Below are positions 25,309-33,337 of a stretch of DNA of 64,000 bases, piece by piece. Source of the DNA: UBA7803 sp034522075 (GTDB lineage: Bacteria > Pseudomonadota > Gammaproteobacteria > Pseudomonadales > Azotimanducaceae); assembly GCA_034522075.1 (NCBI GenBank), contig JAXHLO010000013.1:11348-75347 (forward strand). Reading direction: 5' to 3'. Under the pieces are notes generated by a model that ran no database searches, was not told the DNA's origin, and saw only the letters and a program-made list of their open reading frames with translations. Every line of letters starts with the position of its first letter. Position 1 is the stretch's first letter. A program made the translations under genes and the position numbers.

Positions 25309-27411
25309 CTAGATGACCTTGGCCGGGTGTGCCGGAACCACCAGATCGGCAAGCAGGGCACGCAGGTCGTCGATCTTGACCGGCTTACAGAGGTAGTCGT
25401 CCATGCCGGCATCGAGGCAGACATCGCGGTCGCCGCGCATGGCATTGGCCGTCATGGCGACGATACGTACCGAGCTGCCGCCCGGCTCCTGACGGATACG
25501 CCGGGTCGTCTCCAGGCCATCCATGACCGGCATCTGCAGATCCATCAGCACGACGTCATAACTGTGGGCCCGAAATGCCTGCAGTGCCGCTTCCCCGTCA
25601 CCCGCCAGATCCGCCCGGTGGCCGAGCCGTTCCAGCATTTTCAGCGCGACCCGCTGATTCACCGGATTATCCTCGGCAAGCAGAATACGCAAGCCATGGC
25701 CGGCAGTGTGGGACGCCGCAGTCCCGCGCGGCGACGCAGGGTCCGCTGCTCCAGCGTCCAGATCACCAATCCCCTGCAACAGCGCACGCTGCAGCTGAGC
25801 GCGGCGGATCGGGCGGTACAGGGTATCCTGAGCATCCTGAACGGACTGTGCGTCCGCCGGAGACTCGACCATCGGAGCCAGGCGGATGAACGCCACGGCA
25901 CGATCCTTGTTTCCCACCTGCTTGAGCGCATCGAATCGCAGCCGCGAGCATCCCGCCAGCACTGCCTGGTAGTGACCGCTGCGCAACAGCTCCCGGGCCG
26001 CGCATTCGTCTTCTGCCGTGTCACACTCGATGCGCCAGCCCTCGATCTGCCGAACCAGAGCACCGCGCAGCGTGGCATTGGGTTCGAACACCAGCACGCG
26101 CATGGCGGCGCGTCCCGCCGTGTCACTCAGATACCAGAGACGCTGAGACACCTCGAGCACCACATCGAAGCTGAATTCCGCCCCGCCCTGCTCCCGGGCG
26201 CGTGCCGTGATGCGGCCGCCCATGCGCTCGACCAGTTGCCTGCAGATGGACAGCCCCAGCCCGGTACCGCCGAAACGGCGCGTCGTCGATGAGTCGCCCT
26301 GAGCAAAAGCCTGGAACAGCTCGTCGGTGTTTGCCTCGGCAATACCGATACCGGTATCGGCCACCGAGCACTGCAGTCGATACCCATGGACACCCCTGGT
26401 CTCGCCGGCGACGCGCACGTGCACTTCGCCGCATTCCGTGAACTTCACCGCATTGCTCAACAGATTCACCAGAATCTGCCGCAGACGCAGGCTGTCGCCC
26501 AGCAACTCGGCGGGCACATCCGGCGCGCACTCACAGATCAGCTCGATGCCCTTCTCCCGCGCCGGCTGGGCGACCAGATCGACGGCACTCTCCAGGCACG
26601 CGAGCGGTTCGAAAGGTTCATGCTCCAGGGCGACGTGTCCCGCCTCGATCTTGGAGAAATCCAGAATGTCGTTGATGAGCATAAGCAGCGAATCGCCGCT
26701 GGTACGGATCGTGCGCAGATAATCGCGCTGGGTGCGGGTCAGCTCGGTATCCTCCAGCAGGCTGGCCATGCCGATGACACCGTTCATGGGCGTACGTATC
26801 TCGTGACTCATGTTGGCGAGAAAGCGGCTGCGGGCATCGACGGCCGCTTCAGCCATGTCACGGGCCTCGCGCAACGCCGCCTCAGCCGAAATGCGATTCA
26901 CCTGCACCGCATAGGTCAGCATGCTCACGGCGACCACGGTAGCCATGAAGAACAGCGGGTCTATCTCCACCCGCGGCGCCAGCAGAACCACGGCCCAGAT
27001 GCCGCTGATGGCGGCGAGCAGATACGAAGCCAGCATGAGCCGGGTGCGGAACGCCAGAGAGCAGGCAAACAGCATGATCAGCAAGCCGAAGGCCGTGTTC
27101 ACGGACAAGCCGTTGAGCGAAGCCATGTGCAGCACGCCGGCGCTGACGATGTACAGGAGTACAGCTACTGAGCCGTGCGGATGGCGCCGCACCGGCCCAT
27201 TGACCATAGACAGCACGACATACAGCAACAGAACCAGGGCGATGACGGCACGTTCCAGCAGCGGGTCGCCGGTAGACGGGTCTATGAAGCGACGCACGAA
27301 GCCGAACCCGGGAATGACCACAGCCCCCGTCACCGCCAGACTGCGGTAGATCTGCAGGGCCTGCTCGTTATCGCTGGAGGCGGCAGGCGGATCCTGGAAT
27401 GGCCGCTTCAT
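25309..27411 (-). CDS. Membrane hybrid histidine kinase (BarA-like layout)
   Basis: The 700-residue protein has an N-terminal membrane region of about six helices without a large periplasmic domain, a HisKA domain with phospho-His in MSHEIRTPMNGVIGMASLLE, an ATPase domain (NLLSNAVKFTE, DTGIGI, GTGLGLSICRQL), then a degenerate receiver-like segment (MRVLVFEPNATLRGAL onward, with no clear phospho-Asp) and a true C-terminal receiver (ILLAEDNPVNQ, VLMDLQMPVMDG). The dead middle receiver is common in this class. First gene of the two-kinase set. Confidence 0.93.
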   Translation of the reverse strand: MKRPFQDPPAASSDNEQALQIYRSLAVTGAVVIPGFGFVRRFIDPSTGDPLLERAVIALVLLLYVVLSMVNGPVRRHPHGSVAVLLYIVSAGVLHMASLNGLSVNTAFGLLIMLFACSLAFRTRLMLASYLLAAISGIWAVVLLAPRVEIDPLFFMATVVAVSMLTYAVQVNRISAEAALREARDMAEAAVDARSRFLANMSHEIRTPMNGVIGMASLLEDTELTRTQRDYLRTIRTSGDSLLMLINDILDFSKIEAGHVALEHEPFEPLACLESAVDLVAQPAREKGIELICECAPDVPAELLGDSLRLRQILVNLLSNAVKFTECGEVHVRVAGETRGVHGYRLQCSVADTGIGIAEANTDELFQAFAQGDSSTTRRFGGTGLGLSICRQLVERMGGRITARAREQGGAEFSFDVVLEVSQRLWYLSDTAGRAAMRVLVFEPNATLRGALVRQIEGWRIECDTAEDECAARELLRSGHYQAVLAGCSRLRFDALKQVGNKDRAVAFIRLAPMVESPADAQSVQDAQDTLYRPIRRAQLQRALLQGIGDLDAGAADPASPRGTAASHTAGHGLRILLAEDNPVNQRVALKMLERLGHRADLAGDGEAALQAFRAHSYDVVLMDLQMPVMDGLETTRRIRQEPGGSSVRIVAMTANAMRGDRDVCLDAGMDDYLCKPVKIDDLRALLADLVVPAHPAKVI

Positions 27412-27480
27412 AAGGTAAAACTAGCACCCGCTCAAAACCCGCCGCGGGCGCTGGTTCACAATTCAACGGCCTCGCGGCGG

Positions 27481-28257
27481 TCAGCGCGGGCCCTGGCCGT
27501 CGTCCACCTTGATGACCGTACCGGTGACGAACTCCGAGGAGGGAGCGACCAGGTAGAGCAGCGTGCTGTCGAGCTGCGCAGGATCGCCCAGGCGCTTGCG
27601 CGGAAAGTGTGCAGTAATGTCGCCCATGCGTTCGAGCATGCCGTCCATCATCTCCGAGGAGAACGCCCCGGGCGCGATGCCGTTGACGTTAATCCGGTAA
27701 CGGGCCCATTCCACGGCCAGCACTTCGGTCATGCGATTGATGCCGGCCTTGGTAATGGAATACAACGCCGCCCCGTTACCACCGTAGTTGAACGCGCCAA
27801 CCGAAGAGACATTGACCATCCGGCCGGGCTGGCCGGCGTCGATGAGCCGTCGTGCCACCTCGCAGGACAGCACGTATGGCCCGCGCAGATTGGTGCCGAA
27901 CACGTCGTCAATGAGCGATACGGACATTTTGTGAGCCCGCTGAGCATCTGGTATCCCGGCATTGTTGACGAGGATAGTCACGGTACCCAGAGCCTGCTCC
28001 GCCTGCCCCACGACACTGAGAATGCTTTCCGTATCGGTCATGTCCAGATGGATGCCGACACTCCTGCCGCCCTGGGATTCGATTTCAGCAACGACCTCGT
28101 CGAGCCTTTCCTTGCGCCGGCCAGTAACGGCAACGGCGGCCCCGGCGGCTGCAAGCACTCGGGCGAAACGCCGCCCCAACCCGGATGTGGCACCGGTAAC
28201 CAGGGCCACCTGGCCGCTGAGATCGGTGGAAAAGTTCGGCAGCGCGAAATCGGCCAC
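27481..28257 (-). CDS. Short-chain dehydrogenase/reductase
   Basis: The 258-residue product has the classical SDR set: TGATSGLGRRFA (cofactor), NNAG, the catalytic Ser in VNVSSVGAF, Tyr-x3-Lys in YSITKAG and the C-terminal KVDDGQGPR. Start placed at a GTG (28257) six bases after GAGGAG; the frame is open 48 codons further upstream but without SDR homology. Divergent from the MBL gene. Substrate unknown; gluconate-5-dehydrogenase-like forms share this layout. Confidence 0.9.
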   Translation of the reverse strand: MADFALPNFSTDLSGQVALVTGATSGLGRRFARVLAAAGAAVAVTGRRKERLDEVVAEIESQGGRSVGIHLDMTDTESILSVVGQAEQALGTVTILVNNAGIPDAQRAHKMSVSLIDDVFGTNLRGPYVLSCEVARRLIDAGQPGRMVNVSSVGAFNYGGNGAALYSITKAGINRMTEVLAVEWARYRINVNGIAPGAFSSEMMDGMLERMGDITAHFPRKRLGDPAQLDSTLLYLVAPSSEFVTGTVIKVDDGQGPR

Positions 28258-28415
28258 GGTGTGCTCCTCGGAATTCGACAGGCCGGCGAGATTCACACGA
28301 AGCGCGTACGCGGTCAACGCCGGCTGGCTCGCGCATGCCCAGCCTGTGCGCGGACCATGGCTCGTGCGGCCGCGGCATGCCAAGATTAGGTTTTGCCCCA
28401 TCCTCAGGAGGCTCC

Positions 28416-29489
28416 GTGCGCCGACTCAAGTGGACATTCATCTTCCTGGTGGCTGCCAGCGCGGCCCTGCTGGTGACGTTGCGTGCTGAAGTCGCCACCT
28501 GGCTCATGTCGCGGGCAGTGCTTGACGCCATGTCCACGGATGTCATCGGTGAACTGCCAGCCGGCCTGCATCTAGCGGTCTGCGGCGCCGGATCTCCGCT
28601 GCCGGCCGTAGACCGCTCCGGACCCTGCCTGGCCGTGATAGCCGGCGAGCGGCTGTTCGTGGTCGACGCCGGTACTAACGGCGCACGCAATCTGCAACGC
28701 ATGGGCCTGCCCATGGGCGACATCGAAGGTGTATTCCTGACCCACTTCCACTCAGATCACATCGACGGTCTGGGTGAGCTGGCCATGCTGCGCTGGACTA
28801 CCGGCAGCCGCAGCGAACCGTTGCCCGTGCACGGGCCGCCGGGCGTAGCCGACGTGGTGGCGGGATTCAACCAGGCATACGCCCAGGACGCCGGATACCG
28901 CACGGCCCATCATACCGCCGCGGTGGCTCCCCCGGAGGGCCACGGGACTGCAGCACAGCCTTTCACCATGCCGGAGCCGGGCCAGGAGACGGTGATCCTG
29001 GATGCCAGCGGCCTCCGGATCAGCGCGTTCGCCGTCGACCACGCGCCGGTGGCCCCCGCTGTGGGCTACCGTTTCGATTATGCCGGACGCTCCCTGGTCA
29101 TCAGCGGCGACACGACCCCCACCGATGAAGTGGTCCGTATGGCCGACTCCGTGGACCTTCTCGCCCACGAGGCCCTGGCTGCCGAGCTCGTGGGAGTGCT
29201 GAACCGCGCCGCCAACCAGACAGGGCGCAGCAATCTGGCGCGTATTACCCACGACATACTCGACTATCACACCACACCGGCAGAAGCGGCCGGAGTCGCC
29301 AGCCGCGCCGGCGCCCGCCACCTGTTGCTCTATCACATCGTTCCGCCGCTGCCGATTCCGGGGCTGGAGTCCGCGTTCCTGGAGGGGGTGAGCGAAGCGT
29401 ATACCGGTCCGGTAACACTCAGCCGGGACGGCACGTTCGTGAGTCTGCCCGCCGAAAGCAAAGAAATCCTGGTCAGCGAGCAGATCTGA
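28416..29489 (+). CDS. Metallo-beta-lactamase-fold hydrolase, anchored
   Basis: The 357-residue product has an N-terminal membrane anchor or signal (WTFIFLVAASAALLVTL) and the zinc motif H110-F-H112-S-D114-H115 (THFHSDHIDG), followed by SGDTTPTDE and late LLLYHIVPP. The pattern resembles RNase Z-like and arylsulfatase/phosphodiesterase MBL enzymes, but export argues against tRNA processing. GTG start at 28416 lies after CAGGAGG. The pldA start follows its stop with no gap. Confidence 0.87.
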   Translation: MRRLKWTFIFLVAASAALLVTLRAEVATWLMSRAVLDAMSTDVIGELPAGLHLAVCGAGSPLPAVDRSGPCLAVIAGERLFVVDAGTNGARNLQRMGLPMGDIEGVFLTHFHSDHIDGLGELAMLRWTTGSRSEPLPVHGPPGVADVVAGFNQAYAQDAGYRTAHHTAAVAPPEGHGTAAQPFTMPEPGQETVILDASGLRISAFAVDHAPVAPAVGYRFDYAGRSLVISGDTTPTDEVVRMADSVDLLAHEALAAELVGVLNRAANQTGRSNLARITHDILDYHTTPAEAAGVASRAGARHLLLYHIVPPLPIPGLESAFLEGVSEAYTGPVTLSRDGTFVSLPAESKEILVSEQI

Positions 29490-30563
29490 GTGTCACAGTA
29501 CCTCGCCATTGCTTTTATGCTCTTCACCCTGGCCGCGTGGCCGGGCAACGCTGCGGCTGCCGAAACCGGCAACACAACGGAACTGCAGACCCTGGAGTTA
29601 CCGCCCGACCAGGCCGCTCTGGATCAAGAGGCAGCCCTGTCGGAGACTTGCCTGCTGCGTGAACTCAAGCAGGCGGATAACGACACGACGGTTGCCGAGC
29701 TGAAAGCGCGCTGTGCCGCCGAAGGGGTACGCGGCGGTGATTCTCTCATCCTCGGCCGGCTGCGCCGGGAACGGGCCGCGGAAGACATCCGCTCGATACT
29801 CACCCCCCATAAGCGCAACTACTTCCTGCCCGTCACCTATATGGACGAGCCCAACGAATTACCCCTCGAGGACGAGCTCGGTGAACCGCTGGCCGCTGAT
29901 GATCTGGACCATCTGGAGGCCAAGTTCCAGTTGAGTCTCAAGTTCAACGTGGCCCGCGGCCTGTTGCTGCCGCGCGATCAGGTGCACTTCGGCTTCACGG
30001 CACTGTCCTTCTGGCAGGCCTACAACCGCGACGTGTCGGCGCCATTCCGGGAAACCAACTACGAGCCGGAACTGCTCTGGTCGACCCCGCTGGACTGGGC
30101 ACCCCTCGGCTTGGATGCAGGCCAGCTCACCTTCGGCGTGAGCCATCAATCCAACGGCCGCGGCGGTTCGCTGTCACGGAGCTGGAACCGTGTCTATACG
30201 GAACTCGCGTTCGAAAAAAGCAATCTGGTGGTGAGCCTGAAGCCCTGGTGGCGCATTCCCGAAAGTGAAAAGGACGATCCCAGCGACGCCAAGGGCGACG
30301 ACAATCCCGATATCGAGCGCTACCTGGGCCATTTCGAGTTCACCACTACCTACCGCAAGCGCAATCACGAATTCCGCCTGCTGCTGCGCAACAACCTGCG
30401 CGGCGACAACAAGGGCGCCGTGCAACTCGAATGGGCCTTTCCGCTGTGGCGCGGCATCCGCGGCTATGCTCAATACTTCAACGGCTACGGTGAAAGCCTC
30501 ATCGACTACAATGTGCGCATGGAACGCTTCGGCGTGGGCATCCTGCTCACCGACCTGCTCTGA
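29490..30563 (+). CDS. pldA: Outer-membrane phospholipase A1
   Basis: OMPLA hydrolyses phospholipids in the outer leaflet of the outer membrane. The 357-residue product has a signal peptide ending NAAAAE, a family-typical N-terminal extension and the catalytic set H219, S221 and N233 in GVSHQSNGRGG...SRSWNR, with the 14-residue His-Asn spacing of E. coli OMPLA. GTG start directly abuts the MBL stop, so the two are coupled. Confidence 0.93.
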   Translation: MSQYLAIAFMLFTLAAWPGNAAAAETGNTTELQTLELPPDQAALDQEAALSETCLLRELKQADNDTTVAELKARCAAEGVRGGDSLILGRLRRERAAEDIRSILTPHKRNYFLPVTYMDEPNELPLEDELGEPLAADDLDHLEAKFQLSLKFNVARGLLLPRDQVHFGFTALSFWQAYNRDVSAPFRETNYEPELLWSTPLDWAPLGLDAGQLTFGVSHQSNGRGGSLSRSWNRVYTELAFEKSNLVVSLKPWWRIPESEKDDPSDAKGDDNPDIERYLGHFEFTTTYRKRNHEFRLLLRNNLRGDNKGAVQLEWAFPLWRGIRGYAQYFNGYGESLIDYNVRMERFGVGILLTDLL

Positions 30564-30741
30564 TGCATGGTGCCGACTCCGCTCGACGAACGATGATGGC
30601 GAGATTCGCCAATTCATGGGTCAATATCATCGAGCGAATCTTGAAGTCGGTCGTAACCCTTTGATTTTATTAGCCAGGCCAGCTGGCCCGTAACTTGCTG
30701 TTTTCCATTGACGCAAGTGGCGCAAACCCTGGAGGCATGCG

Positions 30742-30957
30742 GTGGATCTGATCGGCTCTATATTCCTGTTATTCGGCGGTCTGTTGTGGCTGGTGATCTG
30801 GCTGCTGCCCATCGTGCTCATTGCCATGTCCGAGCGCACGGGCGGCAAGGAAAAGCTGGCCTGGGTCCTGGCCGTGATTTTCATTTCCTGGTTCGCCTGG
30901 GTGTTCTACCTGCTGCTCGCCCCCCTGCAGCGCCCCGAGCCGGAGCGGTATCGCTAG
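30742..30957 (+). CDS. Small two-helix membrane protein
   Basis: The 71-residue product has two hydrophobic helices (residues about 5-27 and 38-62) and a short charged tail. GTG start lies six bases after GGAGG. Looks like the PLDc_N / superinfection-immunity group of small membrane proteins, but the match is by pattern only. Function unknown. Its stop overlaps the convergent aminotransferase relic by four bases. Confidence 0.65.
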   Translation: MDLIGSIFLLFGGLLWLVIWLLPIVLIAMSERTGGKEKLAWVLAVIFISWFAWVFYLLLAPLQRPEPERYR

Positions 30958-31520
30958 ACCAACAACGCCGGCCGTTCCCGCTCGATGCCCGGGCGCAGCT
31001 CGCGCAGGGCGTTGTCCTGAAACACTCGATTCACACCGTCACGAAAGCGTTCTCCCAGCGCAGACAGCCGCGCCAGGATCTGCGGGTCGACCTGCTGCAT
31101 GGCGGCATGACCTGCCGCCATACTCAACGGATTCCCGCTGAACGTGCTGGCGTGCATGACGGGTTGCTCCTCGTCGGGGTGAAACACGCGCAGCAGCTCG
31201 CGGCTCCCGCCGACGGGCTCGACGATCACCGCGGCCAGCTCATCGGCATGGGTCTCGATGAGGTGCTCGGCGATATCGGGCTGATTGTAGGGACAGACCA
31301 CGGTGTCGCGCAGAACGCTGTCGGGAATGCTGGCGTCAATGGGCACGGCGGCCACGATGGCCGGGTCGGCATGACCGTGAATCAGCGAGGTGAAGTTGTT
31401 CATGAAGTCGACCAGGGTGTCGCCGCCGGGGAAGACCTCCCGGGCCTCTTCGATCAGACCGGCAGAGACGGCCGACCAATCACGATAACTGCCGTAGACC
31501 TGGTCACGCAGCGCTGACAT
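30954..31520 (-). pseudogene. Class III aminotransferase relic with in-frame internal deletions
   Basis: The 188-residue ORF is made of pieces of a glutamate-1-semialdehyde-aminomutase-like class III aminotransferase, which normally has about 430 residues. Recognisable in order: EVFPGGDT, then DFMNNFTSLIHGHADPAI, then VVCPYNQPDIAEHLIE and AAVIVEPVGG, then HASTFSGNPLSMAAG. The PLP phosphate-binding segment, the FDEV cofactor Asp and the Lys that binds PLP are all missing, yet no frameshift occurs. The joints fall at places where the flanking family text is similar (EPVGGSR / GGSREL). The product cannot bind PLP normally. Confidence 0.85.
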
Positions 31521-31600
31521 GAAGCTGACTCCTGCAAGCGGTTCAGCAGATCATGCCAGAAGTACCGGTCCGCGTCGGCCGCAACGCTCGGGAAACGGCT

Positions 31601-33277
31601 TCAGGCGGCAGACACCCGGCTGATCTCCAGGCGCCGGCCGGCGACCCAGACATTGCGCAGGTGCTGAAAGATTTCCCGCGGCATGCCTGCGGGCAGTTCG
31701 ACCGTACTGTGCTCGGCGGACATTTCCACCCGGCCGACGTACTGCCGGGTGACTCCGGCTTCGTTGATCAGCGCGCCAACGATATTGCCGGGGCCTGCAC
31801 CATGGTCGCGCCCCACCTCGAGACGGAACACTTCCACGTCGCCCGGCTTGTTGCGGCTGCGCCGTTTCGGCGCCTTGCGTTCTTGCGTATGCGCCGGTCC
31901 CGCCGGAGCCGCTGCAGCCGGCACAGCCGGCACAGCCGGAGCCGAGCGGGCCAGCAGCCTGCCGCCGGCATTGGCCTGATGCACCAGAGCTGCCGCCATA
32001 TGCAGCGGATCTGCATCGTGCTCGCGCTGGTAACGTTCCATGAGCGTCACCAGTTCGCTCAGATCCTGGCCGGCCAGAGTCTCGCTGAGCGAATTGAAAA
32101 AGCGTTTGATGCGTACATCGTTGACGGCTTCGTTGCTCGGCAACTCCATGAGCTCGATGCGCTGACCCGTAGCCCGCTCGATGTTGCGCAGCATGTGCCG
32201 CTCCCGCGGCGCCGCGAACAGTACGGCATCGCCGCTGCGCCCTGCCCTGCCGGTGCGGCCGATGCGGTGCACGTAGGCTTCCGTATCGTGGGGAATATCG
32301 AAGTTCACCACCAGGCTGACCCGATCCACATCCAGGCCCCGCGCAGCCACGTCGGTGGCGACGAGTATATTGAGCTTGCCGTCGCGCAGGTTGGCGATGA
32401 GCCGTTCGCGCTGCTGCTGAGCCAGGTCGCCATTGATGGCAGCGGCGTCGAATCCCCGAGCCGTCAGACGTTCCGCGAGTTCCACCGTTGCAACCTTGGT
32501 GCGCACGAAGATGATCACGGCGTCCTGCGGCTCCGTCTCGAGAATGCGGGTCAGGGCATCGAGCTTGTGCGTGCCGGCAACCATCCAGGCCCGCTGCCGC
32601 ACGGCCGTCGCCCCGCTGCTGCGGCTCTCCAGGCGCACCTCCAGCGGATCATGCTGATGGTTGCGGGCAATGCGCTGCACCTCTTTCGGCAGAGTGGCCG
32701 AAAACAAGGCAAGCTGCCGCTGCGGCGGAGTCTGCCGCAGAATGTGCTCCACGTCGTCGATGAAGCCCATGCGCAGCATCTCGTCGGCTTCGTCGAGGAC
32801 GAGTGTGCGTAAGCCGTCGAGCTTCAGCGTGCCGCGCCGCATATGGTCCATGACCCGGCCCGGCGTGCCCACCACCACGTCGACGCCGCGGGCGAGTTGC
32901 TTCAACTGCGTAGCGTAGTCCTGGCCGCCGTAGACGGGCAGCACGCGAACCCCGTGCAGATGGGCCGCATACTTCGCAAAGGACTTCGCCACCTGCATGG
33001 CGAGCTCGCGGGTGGGCGTGAGAACCAGTACCTGTGGCGACCGCTGAGCGCGCCCGTCCACGTCGAGCCGCGACAGAAGCGGCAGGGCGAACGCCGCCGT
33101 TTTACCCGTGCCGGTCTGCGCCTGGCCCAACACGTCCCGGCCTTCGAGCAGAGGCGGAATGGTCTGCGCCTGGATTGGCGTGGGCGAGGGGTAGCCGGCA
33201 TCGGCGAGGGCCTGCACAACGGCGGGCGCCAGGCCGAACGAGCCGAACGGGCCGGCGACAGAATCGTCAGTGGTCAT
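31601..33277 (-). CDS. deaD: DEAD-box RNA helicase, DeaD/CsdA type
   Basis: Cold-shock/ribosome-assembly RNA helicase. The 558-residue product has the Q motif, AQTGTGKTAAF, PTRELAMQ, DEADEML, SATLPKE and HRIGRTGRAG, then the C-terminal RNA-binding RRM-like domain (GDVEVFRLEVGRDHG through GRRLEISRV). Between them lies an Ala/Pro-rich linker (bases about 31900-31960 on the complement). Start at 33277 (MTTDDSV) chosen over an upstream ATG at 33328 because family similarity starts there. Stands alone. Confidence 0.94.
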   Translation of the reverse strand: MTTDDSVAGPFGSFGLAPAVVQALADAGYPSPTPIQAQTIPPLLEGRDVLGQAQTGTGKTAAFALPLLSRLDVDGRAQRSPQVLVLTPTRELAMQVAKSFAKYAAHLHGVRVLPVYGGQDYATQLKQLARGVDVVVGTPGRVMDHMRRGTLKLDGLRTLVLDEADEMLRMGFIDDVEHILRQTPPQRQLALFSATLPKEVQRIARNHQHDPLEVRLESRSSGATAVRQRAWMVAGTHKLDALTRILETEPQDAVIIFVRTKVATVELAERLTARGFDAAAINGDLAQQQRERLIANLRDGKLNILVATDVAARGLDVDRVSLVVNFDIPHDTEAYVHRIGRTGRAGRSGDAVLFAAPRERHMLRNIERATGQRIELMELPSNEAVNDVRIKRFFNSLSETLAGQDLSELVTLMERYQREHDADPLHMAAALVHQANAGGRLLARSAPAVPAVPAAAAPAGPAHTQERKAPKRRSRNKPGDVEVFRLEVGRDHGAGPGNIVGALINEAGVTRQYVGRVEMSAEHSTVELPAGMPREIFQHLRNVWVAGRRLEISRVSAA

Positions 33278-33337
33278 AGGGGTTCCGGATGGGGCGGGTG
33301 TGCGCTGAAGGCGCGCATCATACGGCAAGAACCTCGT

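Noticed and set aside
24121..26292. A 723-codon plus-strand open frame across the two kinase genes
   Set aside because: It is antisense to two clear histidine kinases, has no domain, and is the usual GC-rich third-position shadow.
30650..30741. Promoter before the small membrane protein gene
   Set aside because: TTGACG and TTGAAG are present but no -10 at a suitable distance.
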